Of a stretch of DNA of 64,000 bases, positions 52,596 to 63,779 are shown one piece after another. Every line of letters begins with the position of its first letter. The stretch's first letter is position 1. This stretch comes from Aspidapion aeneum (lineage: Eukaryota; Arthropoda; Insecta; Coleoptera; Brentidae), in assembly GCA_963576565.1 (NCBI GenBank), contig OY755039.1, forward strand, positions 125,844,640 through 125,908,639. The letters are read 5' to 3'. The position numbers were made by a program, and so were the translations under genes. The notes beneath the pieces were generated by a model. It searched no databases. It had not been told where the DNA came from and saw only the letters and a program-made list of their open reading frames with translations.

Positions 52596-55500
52596 AACTA
52601 GTCAACGCAGAGGGGCGGGTGTTGGCTAATGGGAATTTAGCCCCCAAAATTTACTCTATCAAGAGCTTAAAACATACTGCTGACAGTCTTAACATCGACG
52701 GACTTATTAATGGAAGAAAAGTTAATATAACAGTAGACACTGGTGCTGCCATATCATTGCTTAAGTTCAAAATTGCAACGAGATATAAAATTCGACCAAC
52801 AGAAAAGAAAATAACACTTAAGACTGTGACTGGAGAATCCGCCGACGTGTTGGGGCAGACAGACATAGACCTACAGCTGGGGAGGTTGAAGATTCGCCAC
52901 TCGCTATTAGTTGCAGACATAGAAGACGAATTTATTTTGGGAATGGACCCGATAAATAAACATGGATTTGCGTTTGATAATAAACTTAATACCCTAAGAT
53001 TTGGGAATGGAGAGTTCATTTTGTCAAATAGTCACATCAATAAAGAACCAATAAAGGTGGTGGCAGTATGCACAACAAGACTAGTCGGTAACAGTGAGAC
53101 CATAATTTTTGGGAGGCTAGAAAGTAAAACATCAAGCTGCGTCGGACTCATAAGCCAACAAAACACACCCAACACCTACCTCGTTGCAAAATCACTAGTT
53201 AAAACCGATAAAGACATCCCGATTAGAGTCGCCAATATTTTCCCAAATAGTGTCAGAATTAATAAGGGGGAGGTGGTAGCATTATTTGAACCAGTACAGA
53301 AAGTAACAAGATGTGAAGAGCCAACTTCCGAGGATACAAGCAAGTTACCAATGGAGGTACTTCAGCAATTTGAGTCAACTTGGCAACATCTCACTCCAGA
53401 AGAATTTAGTAAAGCGAGAGAGTTTATAGAAGAGCAAAGTAATATCTTCGAAACTAGGAGTAGTTCGGGACGCACAAACCTTATTCAACATGCTATCAAC
53501 ACTGGCGATGCCCAACCGATAAGACAACCCCCAAGAAGACTACCAATGGCCAAGCAAGAAGAAGTTCACAATCTCATTAATAAAATGCTCAGCGACGGTG
53601 TTATTGAAGAGTCATCAAGTCCTTGGTCATCTCCTGTGGTGTTGGTCACTAAAAACGATGGAAGTACTAGATTTTGTGTCGACTACAGGAAACTTAACGA
53701 TGTGACCAAGAAAGATAGTTACCCACTGCCAAGAATAGACGACACATTAACAACATTGGCAGGATCATATTGGTTTTCTACTCTTGACCTGAAAAGTGGG
53801 TATTGGCAAGTAGGAATCTTTGAAAGAGATAAAGAGAAGACTGCATTCTCTGCTGGAAGTGGACTTTATCAGTTTAACGTAATGCCATTTGGCCTGTGCA
53901 ATGCCCCAGCTACATTTGAAAGACTAATGGAAGTCGTTCTACGAGGCCTTACTTGGAAAACCTGCCTAGTCTATTTGGATGATGTCATAGTAATGGGGAA
54001 ATCATTTCAAGATCATCTAGATAATTTACGAGAAGTATTCTCAAGAATCAGGAACGCAAATCTTAAACTGAACTCAAAGAAATGTTTTCTGTTCCAAGAA
54101 AATGTTGAGTTCCTGGGTCACGTCGTTTCCCGAGAAGGCATCCATACCGACGAAAAGAAGTTACAAGCAATAAAAGAATGGCCTCAACCTCGTGACAAAC
54201 ATGAATTGAGAAGCTTTTTGGGTCTGTGTACATACAACAGACGATTTGTAGAAGGATTTGCCAAAATAGCGTCTCCATTACTTAGACTTACAGAAGATAA
54301 AGCTTCTTACAAATGGAATACCGAATGTGACCAAGCATTTAGAAGACTAAAAGCAGCATTATGTTCTAGTCCGATTCTTGCATATCCCATTCCAAAAGGA
54401 AAATTCATATTAGATACTGATGCGAGCAACGATGGCATAGGAGCAGTACTCTCCCAAGTACAAGATGAAGAAGAACGGGTCATCGAATTTTTCAGCAAGA
54501 AGCTATCCAAACCAGAGAGAAATTATTTTGTTACTAGAAAGGAGCTCCTAGCCATAGTTAAATCCGTAGATCACTTTCACAAATATCTCTACGGACAAGA
54601 GTTTCTGATTAGAACGGATCATGCTGCGTTACAGTGGCTCATGAAAATGAAACAACCTGAGGGGCAAGTCGCGAGATGGATAGAAAAGCTACAACAATAC
54701 CATTATCAAATTAAGCACCGAGCGGGAAGGGTGCATAATAATGCAGATGCATTGTCCAGAAGACCTTGCTTTGAGGATTGTAAACATTGCAGGAAAATTG
54801 ACCAGAAAGAAGGAATTACCTACGTGCGCCAGATAAAGTTAGAACCAGATGAAGAATGGATGTCGGCTTCGATTAGAACCACACAACTTAACGACAAAGA
54901 TGTAGGACCTATCTTGCGATTGAAAGAAGAAAACAAGCCACGACCATCATGGCAAGATATCGCAAACCAAGGGGTGATATCCAAATCACTGTGGGCACAA
55001 TGGGATTCACTGATAGTAGAGGAAAACATCCTTAAACGTGCCTGGGAAAGTGCCGATGGCCTTACTGTGGTTAATCAAGTAGTGGTTCCTAGGAGCATGG
55101 TAGACAATATAATGGCCGAATGCCATGGTGGAAAATCAGGCGCGCACCTAGGCATAAATAAAACCATGGACAAAATTCGAAACCGATTTTATTGGGTCAA
55201 TTACTTTCAAGATGTGAAAAACTGGTGCCGCCGATGTTCGACTTGTGCAGCCAGCCAAGGTCCCAAAACAAGGTCCAGAGGTCAAATGAAACAATATAAC
55301 GTAGATCTACCATTCGAACGCATTGCTATTGATGTGGCCGGACCATTTCCAGAAACTAAAAAAGGCAACAAATACATCCTTGTTGTCATGGATTACTTTA
55401 GCAAATGGCCAGAAGTTTTTGCTTTGCCTAACCAAGAGGCCACTACAGTTGCGGAAGTTCTGGTAAATGATGTTTTCAGCCGATTTGGCATTCCTTTGGA

Positions 55501-56080
55501 ACTACATTCAGATCAAGGAAGAAATTTTGAATCGAAGCTCTTCCAGAATCTCTGTGACCTTTTAGGAATACATAAAACACGGACTACGGCTTTACATCCG
55601 CAGTCAGATGGCATGGTTGAAAGATTTAATAAAACAATAGAAGAACATCTGTGCAAAGTTGTGGAAGAGCACCAAACAGATTGGGACCAATATATTCCAT
55701 TGTTTTTGATGGCCTATAGAACCGCCATTCACAATACGACAGGAGCTACTCCATCTAGTATCCTGTTTGGTAGAGAACTGCGTTTACCATGTGATATCAT
55801 GTTTGGTTCACCTGAAGAAGAACACTTAGAGGTTAATGACTATGTCGAACGTTTAAGGCAAAAGCTGCACGATATCCATGAAGTGGTTAGAGAGCGAATA
55901 GAAATAGCCAGTGACCGCATGAAAGCGAGATATGACCTGAAAGCAAACTCTTCAGGGTTCAAAGAGAATGATCAAGTCTGGCTATACAATCCTCAACGCA
56001 AGAAAGGAAGATCACCTAAGTTGACACCACCATGGGAAGGGCCTTATAAAGTTGTTAAGAGAATTAATGATACGAATTAA
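52484..56080 (+). CDS. Gypsy Pol: protease, RT, RNase H, integrase
   Basis: Open frame of 1198 codons, in the -1 phase relative to the gag end and overlapping it by about 110 bp, so probably made by -1 frameshifting. Protease: NITVDTGAAISLLK near residue 83. RT: PWSSPVVLVTK near 385, FSTLDLKSGYWQVG near 440, and YLDDVIVMG near 505. RNase H: FILDTDASNDGIGAVLSQ near 650 and TDHAALQWLM near 710. Integrase: H-H-C-C zinc part (CHGGKSGAHLGINKTM...CRRCSTC), then IAIDVAGPF, ELHSDQGRNF and SDGMVERFNKTIEE for D, D, E. A TAA at 56078 cuts off a short GPY/F-type tail that continues in frame (MKVVHLDRLKPY). No env. Confidence 0.95.
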   Translation: MFQMRTYRAYSTRLSCPNEVSFTIYWDRVPKKRSGQLKLVNAEGRVLANGNLAPKIYSIKSLKHTADSLNIDGLINGRKVNITVDTGAAISLLKFKIATRYKIRPTEKKITLKTVTGESADVLGQTDIDLQLGRLKIRHSLLVADIEDEFILGMDPINKHGFAFDNKLNTLRFGNGEFILSNSHINKEPIKVVAVCTTRLVGNSETIIFGRLESKTSSCVGLISQQNTPNTYLVAKSLVKTDKDIPIRVANIFPNSVRINKGEVVALFEPVQKVTRCEEPTSEDTSKLPMEVLQQFESTWQHLTPEEFSKAREFIEEQSNIFETRSSSGRTNLIQHAINTGDAQPIRQPPRRLPMAKQEEVHNLINKMLSDGVIEESSSPWSSPVVLVTKNDGSTRFCVDYRKLNDVTKKDSYPLPRIDDTLTTLAGSYWFSTLDLKSGYWQVGIFERDKEKTAFSAGSGLYQFNVMPFGLCNAPATFERLMEVVLRGLTWKTCLVYLDDVIVMGKSFQDHLDNLREVFSRIRNANLKLNSKKCFLFQENVEFLGHVVSREGIHTDEKKLQAIKEWPQPRDKHELRSFLGLCTYNRRFVEGFAKIASPLLRLTEDKASYKWNTECDQAFRRLKAALCSSPILAYPIPKGKFILDTDASNDGIGAVLSQVQDEEERVIEFFSKKLSKPERNYFVTRKELLAIVKSVDHFHKYLYGQEFLIRTDHAALQWLMKMKQPEGQVARWIEKLQQYHYQIKHRAGRVHNNADALSRRPCFEDCKHCRKIDQKEGITYVRQIKLEPDEEWMSASIRTTQLNDKDVGPILRLKEENKPRPSWQDIANQGVISKSLWAQWDSLIVEENILKRAWESADGLTVVNQVVVPRSMVDNIMAECHGGKSGAHLGINKTMDKIRNRFYWVNYFQDVKNWCRRCSTCAASQGPKTRSRGQMKQYNVDLPFERIAIDVAGPFPETKKGNKYILVVMDYFSKWPEVFALPNQEATTVAEVLVNDVFSRFGIPLELHSDQGRNFESKLFQNLCDLLGIHKTRTTALHPQSDGMVERFNKTIEEHLCKVVEEHQTDWDQYIPLFLMAYRTAIHNTTGATPSSILFGRELRLPCDIMFGSPEEEHLEVNDYVERLRQKLHDIHEVVRERIEIASDRMKARYDLKANSSGFKENDQVWLYNPQRKKGRSPKLTPPWEGPYKVVKRINDTN

Positions 56081-56150
56081 GAATGCCCGAAGTCCAAGAT
56101 GAAAGTTGTTCATCTAGACAGACTAAAACCTTACCTGGGAAATTTTATTT

Positions 56151-56551
56151 TTAGAATTTATTTAGGTTTAGTGTAGTATTAGGTTGACGTATTTTATGGT
56201 TGTATTCTTAATCTAGGTTTTAGTTGCGTTATCTGTGACAAACTGGTACGCGAAAGTCTAGAAAAGGGCTGGAATGAGTCCGAATCGAACAAGGATGGAA
56301 GGGTTCTCGAATAGTAGGCAGCCCTCATATATAAGGCCGGACGTCGTGCATCAGGCGGTCAGTCACAGATAACGTACTGTAGTGGTCGTGAGATATTAAC
56401 ACGAAGTTAATAGACCGATTATAGTAGTGAATTATTAGCAAGTTATTAGTAAGTTTAAGTGCGTGTTTTTGAACATAATTTGTCGAAATAAATTGACGTA
56501 TCGTTTTCAACAATTGCGAGTTTTAATTTGTCGTTGTGAACCCATAACAAT
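56151..56551 (+). repeat. Young gypsy 3' LTR
   Basis: 401 bp, about 99 percent identical to 50336-50736. Followed by an AATAATAATAAT simple repeat; I could not define the target duplication. Confidence 0.9.
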
Positions 56552-56769
56552 AATAATAATAATTCAGTTAGTCTTTAAAATTGCCCATATCAACCTCTGA
56601 ACCAAATTAATATAATGCAATCCCAAAGCCGGTAAAAATATAAAATAACAGATAGATACATCTCAGAAATAATTGTAAAGACAAATTAAAATTTTTCCTA
56701 CAAATTTAAATGTCACAATGTGGCTGCTTCATCTTCGAATTCTCCAGTTTGTGGATTCTGTATTGTACA

Positions 56770-57930
56770 GTTTTAAATATTAGAAAAATTCATGGATATT
56801 GTAAGAAAGTACAATCTAACACTAAATTACGAAAAGTGTAAATTTTCAATGAAAAGTATCAATATTCTGGGATATACAATAGAAGGAAAAACTATTAAAC
56901 CATATGTTGATACACTACGATTGATCAAATTAAAGGCCCCTACAGATGTTGCTGCTCTTCAAAGAATACAAGGAATGTTCGCACATTTCCCAAAATTTAT
57001 ACATATATTTTCTGAAAAGATTCGTCCCATTATTGATGTTAAATAATCCACAATGAATAAAGAACAGATTCAAGCATTTGAGAGGTTAAAACAAAATAAT
57101 GTAAATGCAGTTGTATCATTCCTTGACAAAAAGGCATAATTTACAGTCGAAACTGATGCTTCAGAGTTTGCTATTGATGCTGAATTGACGTAATCAGCTA
57201 AACCTGTAGCATTTTTCTTAAGAACCCTATCAAAAACAGAACAAAAACATTCTAGTTTAGAGAAAGAAGCTTACGCAATAGTGGAAGCTATAAGAAAATG
57301 GTCACACTATATAATGGGACGTCATTTTAGGTTAGTTACTGACGAAATATCTGTTGCTTTTATGTTTGACAGTAAAAGTGCATCAAAAATTAAAAACAAA
57401 CGAGAAAATAATGCGATGGCAAATAGAGTTATCCTACTATTAATTTGATATTATATATAGACCAGGAAATCGAAACATTGTAGCAGACAAACTTTCGAAA
57501 ATATCAGCTGAAATTCGACCATCCACTTCTGATAAAAATTTATACAAGCTACATAGCACAATGTTTCATCGTGGAATTACAAGATTGGATCACTGGATGA
57601 GATGCAAAAATTTACCATATTCACGGAATAAAAAAGTTGTATCAACCCGTCATTTTAAGAGGAGATGTGATGCTACCGGAAGAAGATAACAATGTTGAAA
57701 TAACTAATAAAGCTAATCATTCTTTTAATTACAATTTAAAAAACAATATTATTCAAATAGTATCTACAGACAATACTACCAAACCAAATTCTATTGACAA
57801 GCATCTTAATCCTACCAAACCAATTTCTATTGACGACACTACCATTGAATCTTATCCTGAAAACATTCAATCCCTCCAGGTTTCGGAAAAGAGAAATCAT
57901 AGATCTCCATCATATCTTCAAAATTGTTAG
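56770..57930 (+). pseudogene. Old gypsy pol remnant
   Basis: Reads MDIVRKYNLTLNYEKCKFSM and ILGYTIEGKTIKP (RT palm end), then after stops FTVETDASEFAIDAEL and LRTLSKTEQKHSSLEKEAYA (RNase H), and RHFRLVTDEISVAFMFD. The integrase is missing between about 57560 and 57637. 57637-57930 encodes a C-terminal tail (QPVILRGDVMLPEED...). It belongs with the gag pieces at 30955, 46258 and 46735. Confidence 0.8.
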
Positions 57931-57948
57931 AAACTGAGTGAGGGCGAA

Positions 57949-58083
57949 TGTTGTATATCGATCACTCCGTTTGTATTTATTTACCTGCTTGTTATGTTTA
58001 TGTTATTATGTTAGTCATTGTCAGAAATGTTCATACTAGAATTTTTTAGTTTATAAACGCCTTAATTCCGACAGTTTCTTTCA
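57949..58083 (+). repeat. Old gypsy 3' LTR
   Basis: After a GAGTGAGGGCGAA polypurine tract, TGTTGTATATCG starts the LTR; its last 67 bp match 30853-30919. Confidence 0.6.
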
Positions 58084-60936
58084 TTACACCTCGTAACCTT
58101 TATTTTTCTTCATCCTTGTTTATTAGCTAGTGCGCGAGAGTAAAATTAACCAGACTGCCGCAACTGTTACCGTTATAGTTATTTTTGACCTAGTTCATAA
58201 TCATGAAACAAAATAGCAACAGAAATCGTTATTTAGAGGAATTTTACTAGTCCAAATGATATCTTTTTTGCGTTTTATTAATTTAAAGGTTATGTGCAAA
58301 TAACAAATCGCGCTTGAGGTTGTGTTTGGATTTTAGTCTTAAGATCGATTTACATACTTTCCTCGCTAAGAAAATATTTGTCCAAAAATGACATTCTCGA
58401 ATATTAAAGGTATGAGAATTTACTACCAAAAGGTTTATCCAGCCTTGCGCACATTTAATTTAAGCAAAAAGTCGTATAAAATTTGTCAATTTCGTACCTA
58501 AATATATAGGACGATTTTTACTCGGAATCCCATAACTAATAGGGTACTAAAGTGACGTAAAAATCCAAATTTGACAGTTGTATTAAAAATCAGTTTGTTT
58601 ACTTAAGCTTTCTTCGTCTTTTCGGTCTATATATCGTATATATATATATACGTATATAAAGCAGGTAAAAATACCATATCGATTGCCGCCTGTTTCAGCG
58701 AAAAATCCGTTTTTCCCTTAGAACATTGGGGTTCAATGTTCTAAGGTTTTTCCCAACAAATGCATATTTAAACTTTTAGACCAAGACCCTAAAATTAAAC
58801 CAAAACTTAGGCTTAAACATAAGCCTTAGTAAATATGGATAAATGGGTTTTTTTACTGGGCCGTATCATTTTTTTCACTACTAGTGTAAATAAAAAAAAT
58901 AGAACTTTAAAATTTGATTTATTCTACTGCTCTTTTTTACTTTAAGCTACTTACTATGTACGGTACATGTAATAGTTATTTACCTAACAAGTACGGAAAC
59001 TGATACATTACCGGTAGTTCACCGAACGACGCGGAGCGGATTTCCGTTAAGCCGTCAGGGCGGTAACGACAATTTCCGCAAGATACAAAATTTGAGTACC
59101 TTTTTTTTCAAAAAGTTGAATGTAATTTTTAAAAAATCAAATTAGAAGAAATTTAAATGTAAACAAATATTGAAGCTGTGTTATTGATGCGTTGCTGTTA
59201 CAATTTTGGGTTCCAACTTAAATTTCAAAGCAAAGTTAATCTGTGAACCCAGAAATTTCGTATCGTAACTTCTTTTTGCTATAATGCATATCGAGTTGAG
59301 GATTTTTAGTTATTTTTCCAAAAATTGTAAAAATTCGAACCATGCATGCAAACAATATTTATATTATGGCTTACTGTATCGGTTTGTTTCTTCGATAAAT
59401 TTTTGATGAAACCAAGGCACATGGTATTCTGGATATTCCAGACAAACTGCTCTGTTTAGCTGCATTAAGGCTGTCCTAACCCTATGGGGGTATGTATCCT
59501 AAAAAGGACTACAAAATACAAAAGTTGCATAAATGCAAAATTTAATTCCTAAGTTAAATAAAACGCCTTTGTATGTTCTTTTCCAGCACTAAGATATAAT
59601 TAAGGAAAACTTAAAACATAAACAGCCGCACCTTTAAAGGGCTTTTTGCTTGTGTTTTGAACTTGTCAAATACTCTCATTCAAATAAGAAAAAAAGAAAT
59701 AGATGCTGGATGAATTTTCGTATACTAATTCACAATTAGGCCAGCGACAAGAAGACCCCAGCTTGCAAAAGGTGGTCTAGATTTTCAATTTGTTGTTCAC
59801 GAAAATTATTTTTTTAAAGTTTTATGCAAAAGTTGAAGACAATGAAATTTCCTATAAAATTTCTTCCGTCAAAGGAATGGTTTTTGAATTTTGAGACTAA
59901 TTATTTCGTCGCCATTTTGGATTTTTACCAATTTTATTTTAGTGGCCTTTAATTCATAGCCTATAAAACGAGATATCATTGAGTGTTCTGTGTAGTACCC
60001 CTGCTGAGATACGAGCCTTGATGTGATACCAGTACACCCTTTTCCTATGTAATTTTATAGAATATATGCAAAATAAACCGTCAAAAGGTGGGCATTTTAC
60101 AGAAAATGTGTAATTAACTTTATTTTAAAAATATAAATTATCTTTCAAACGATGTATCACATAAGTGGGCCAAGACCACGGCTACAACTTAATTGGTATC
60201 CCTAAATTAGTGTTATTTTTTAGGATGACAAAAAAAATAGGGTTTTTTCTGTTTTTATTTTAGGGAAAATGTAAAAATACCCTTTTTAGACAAAATAATA
60301 TGTCGTTTTAAATGGTGTATCACAAAGTGGTCTTAAAATGGGACTTCAGAAGCGTCCGCATATTGAGGTAGTTTTTTTTAATTACTATTTTTTGTGTTTT
60401 ATTCAATTTTCTTAAAAACTAGGCTTTTCAAAAAATCTCGTTTTACTCAATATTGTTGAAAATAAAATTTAGATAAGGATGTATTAAGGAATAAGTATAC
60501 GAAAATTCAGCCAGCAGCTATTTTGTTAGACGTTTAAGGTTTTTTTGACCTAATATGACTGGGCTATTAAAACAAGCTACAACTCACCCGTGAATAACAA
60601 TTCATTAACTCGACATCGAGTTTCTCCAAAAACTCAACATTGAAAATTTGTTTTACTAACGATTTCGATACCCTTCCGAAAAAGCAAAGCGAAAGGACGC
60701 TTTGAACAAAAGCAAGTGCACTGAGCCGTTCTTGATCCCTAAAAAAAAATTTACAACTAGAATTAAATTAACTGAAAAGTCTTTATTGTAACAAAAATTT
60801 ACAAATGGCGAAGTTTTGCTTTAGGCCACTCTAGTAGCACTCGAGACATTTTGACAGTTAAACACATCCGTCAAACGTAACCAGGGTCTGTAGGGCTACT
60901 CTAACTACCTTTAAATTATAAAATAAATTTTATATA
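58084..60936. other. AT-rich DNA with old repeats
   Basis: No supported gene. A hairpin lies at 58719-58749 (CCTTAGAACATT / AATGTTCTAAGG around GGGGTTC), a (TA)n run near 58625-58660, and a block at 59880-60010 related to 13020-13215. Confidence 0.45.
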
Positions 60937-61643
60937 CTATGGGTGTTTTCTAATTGAATGTCAATATTTATGGGGGTGACTTTTTGGGCCCATTTTAAGA
61001 AAAAAACTTTATATGAACGTATGTCCTAAACGTCTTACCTTTTGAGATACAGGGTGGTAAAGTTTTCAAAAATAAATCATTTATTTTTAATATCTACAAT
61101 ACCACATCAGATATTTTAATGAAATTTGTCATACATTTGTACTATGAATCAAGAGGCATTTTTTAATGTATCACTTTTTTTTTATTTTCCATTAGTGGCG
61201 TTCGTACGTAATTGATGACACGCCACTGATTTTTCCTGAAATAAAAATTATTTTTGAAATCCTCAATCATTTCTAACCAAAGTTGATCACTTAATTTTTT
61301 TCAATCCGATGCACGGTTTTCGCTTAAAAAATAAAAACCGTTTCTCTGCATGATCATAACAATATCGTTAATATGACAATATCATCATAAGAGATGAAAC
61401 CCGTGCGTCGGACTAAAAAAATTCAAGAGATCAAATTTGCTCATAATTGAATACAGATTTAAAAAGTACACTTCAGTTGGTATTGTAGATATTAATAATA
61501 AATTATTTATTTTTGAAAACTTTACCACCCTGTATCTCAAAAGGTAAGACGTTTAGGACATATGTTCATATGAAGTTTTTTTCTTAACATGGGCCCAAAA
61601 ATCACGCCCATAAATATTGACATTCAATTAGGAAACACCCTGT
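60937..61643. mobile_element. Foldback MITE (TA-target, mariner-like?)
   Basis: About 700 bp. Ends GGGTGTTTTCTAATTGAATG and reverse-complement GGGTGTTTCCTAATTGAATG, then matching TCAATATTTATGGG and TTTGAGATACAGGGTGGTAA. The arms are about 230-330 bp; the centre also folds (GATGCACGGTTTTCGC against CCCGTGCGTCGG). TA on each side fits a Tc1/mariner origin. No coding frame. Confidence 0.7.
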
Positions 61644-61735
61644 ATAGATAAGGTGCAAATAAATAGCTATAGCTAAATCACAACATTAAAATGAGGCTTT
61701 AAAAAAATATAGTATAAAAATGTGGATCGGATTAG

Positions 61736-62185
61736 TGCTTGGGTGGTCCTCTATTAACGGCTCTTAAATACAAACTTCTTATAACTCCTTATTTTGTAGT
61801 AACAGAATGGTTAGACTTAAAATTTAGGTACTGTCCCGTGTGAGTAGGTTTTCTATATACAGTGGTTTGAATGTTTCTGTCTAATCGTTTGACAAGAACA
61901 TCCAAAAATGGTAAGGCCGAATCTTCTTCAATTTCCATGGAGCATTTGATTTTTGGTCGAATACCGTTCAGATGGTGTAGAAAATTCTCTAGTTCGTCAT
62001 CATTTCCCGGCCATATAATAAAGGTGTCATCCATGTATCGTAGCCATAGTTTTGGTTTGACTCTTGCTGCGTTGATCGCATGGTCCTCGAACCACTCAAT
62101 GTAGATGTTTGCTACCACTGGCGAAAGAGACGAACCCATTGGAAGTCCATGATTTTGCGCGTAAAACTTCTCTTTCACTTGAAAG
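61736..62185 (-). pseudogene. Penelope-like RT fragment (minus)
   Basis: Minus strand: MKEKFYAQNHGLPMGSSLSP, then KLWLRYMDDTFIIWPGND (RT catalytic DD), LPFLDVLVKRLDR and TTVYRKPTHTGQYLNFKSNH, then a stop near 61789 and GVIRSLYLRAVN. This is the Penelope reverse transcriptase palm and thumb. The GIY-YIG endonuclease is absent. 5'-truncated. Confidence 0.85.
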
Positions 62186-62199
62186 AAAGAGTTACGGAG

Positions 62200-62560
62200 A
62201 CAGAGCTCTTACTTTCAAGTGAAAGATAAGTTTTACGCGCAAAATGATGGACTTCCAATGGGTTCGTCTCTTTCGTCAGTGGTAGCAAACATCTACATGG
62301 AGTGGTTCGAGGACCATAAACAAGTTTTCAGTCAATCAAGCACGGACATACCAAACATATGCAAACCACTCCTTAAGGAAAACAGGCGTCTTAGGATTAA
62401 AAAAGGGGGCGGTCCGTCACCTGACTGCACACCAAGTAGTATAAGTAGTAGCCTAGAGACTAGATTGTTTAGTTTACACTTGAAAACGGTTAGAGATACT
62501 TACTAACCGAAACGTCGTGTTTAAAATAAATAAAGACAATGGAAGTCCGAAATATTATTT
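62200..62560 (+). pseudogene. Penelope-like fragment (plus), head to head with the minus copy
   Basis: Starts in the same region, KFYAQNDGLPMGSSLSSVVA, IYMEWFEDH, then jumps directly to KQVFSQSSTDIPNICKPLL and the C-terminal tail ending VRDTY at 62504, with an untranslated 3' part (AACCGAAACGTCGTGTTT). So about 300 or more residues were deleted. The first 110 bp mirror 62090-62185 around a centre near 62193. Confidence 0.8.
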
Positions 62561-63370
62561 CTACTCAATCATTATCTACGAGTTTCAAACAAAGAGTTGA
62601 AACTAATCTATGAGCAAACACGTTCAATCTGCAAATCAATACCTTATAATTTCTAAGTAAACCCAGCTGATTTTTTTAAATTCGTTTACTGAGCTTTTTT
62701 AAGTCATAAATGAATCTGCAGCATATTTTTTGGAATTTCTACAGCCTGCTCTAGTCACAGAATCAAGACATGGAAAAACTATTAAGACAGTTCAAAACTG
62801 GCAGCACAAGTCATTCACTTCAAAGTTAATGGATTTGTTGTTGTAGAAAGGCCTTAACGTATAATACGTTTTTTTTTAGTTTCAGGGATATGGGGTTTGA
62901 ATTTCAATTTGTAATCAAAAGTAATTCCAAAGTTTTTTGCTTTTTCTACAATTTCTAACTGTGTGGGGCTAACAAAAATGCGTATAGAAAAGTAGCAGCA
63001 AAACCCGCACTGCTAGTATTTGAGGAGGTAATTTTTTGTTAAAAAACTGATAAAAGCTATGACAAAAGTAGGAAAAGAGAGGGAGTAGGAGAGAAAATTG
63101 TATATGAGATGAAATAAAGAAACTGATGAAAAAAAGGCGAAATCTGGAGAAAGAAGGAAAAAGAACATCGATAGAATAAACAGAAATAAATAAAACTATA
63201 AGAAAAATGATAAAAGAAAGGGCCAATAAATAAAAGTTGAGTTATAGAAAATAACATAAATATGAAAAGTCTCAGGCCGACTCTTGGTAAATATGAAATA
63301 ATTAAAATAAATGATATAAACTGCATGGAAACTAACGTTAAAGATATATTATAAATATCACATAACTATT
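62561..63370. other. AT-rich and purine-rich DNA
   Basis: No supported gene; 63050-63250 is purine-rich on the plus strand (AAAAGAGAGGGAGTAGGAGA), so the long minus-strand frames are low-complexity. Confidence 0.5.
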
Positions 63371-63410
63371 CTATACCGAATTATACCAAACAAAAAAGAA
63401 ACCATCGCGA

Positions 63411-63722
63411 GAAACCATGAAAAAACTCCAAACAAAAATAAAGAACATAAACTCAGAACTACAAGCTGAAATAAGCAAAGCGGAAGTAAAGAGAGCATTA
63501 AAGAAAATTAAAAATAACAAATCACGTGGAAAAGACGGAGTAACGGTAGAAATGCTCAAGTTCGGTAATAAAGCTGTAGTTATACCCTTTATATTCTCCT
63601 GAATAAAATACTAAAAGAAAAATTAATCCCGAACAGCTGGAAAGAATTCAAAACCATTATTCTACATAAGAAAGTCAATAGAGCAGACCTAAAAATACTC
63701 TGCCAATCTATGGGCACCTAAG
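63411..63722 (+). pseudogene. RTE-type LINE RT N-terminal fragment
   Basis: Frame 1: EISKAEVKRALKKIKNNKSR then GKDGVTVEMLKFG; frame 2 from about 63578: LLNKILKEKLIPNSWKEFKT then IILHKKVNRADL. This is the fingers region of an RTE-type or related RT before the catalytic box. A frameshift lies near 63575 and it is truncated at 63722. Confidence 0.75.
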
Positions 63723-63779
63723 CTCACACTAGGTACTATAGTTATAGTGTGAGCTAATATAATCAAAAACTGAAATATA

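Noticed and set aside
57949..58083. LTR of the young gypsy element
   Set aside because: Sequence differs from 50336-50736; it matches only the 30853 remnant, so it belongs to the older element.
58719..58749. Hairpin as a rho-independent terminator
   Set aside because: Eukaryotic context, no gene upstream, no T run; a chance or repeat-derived inverted repeat.
62500..62520. Possible hammerhead ribozyme in the Penelope 3' region (AACCGAAACGTC)
   Set aside because: The GAAAC-GTC half is present, but I could not find the CTGATGA half at a suitable place nearby, so the core is incomplete.
62969..63326. Minus-strand frames rich in F, L, S and I resembling membrane proteins
   Set aside because: Produced by the purine-rich plus strand; composition explains them.
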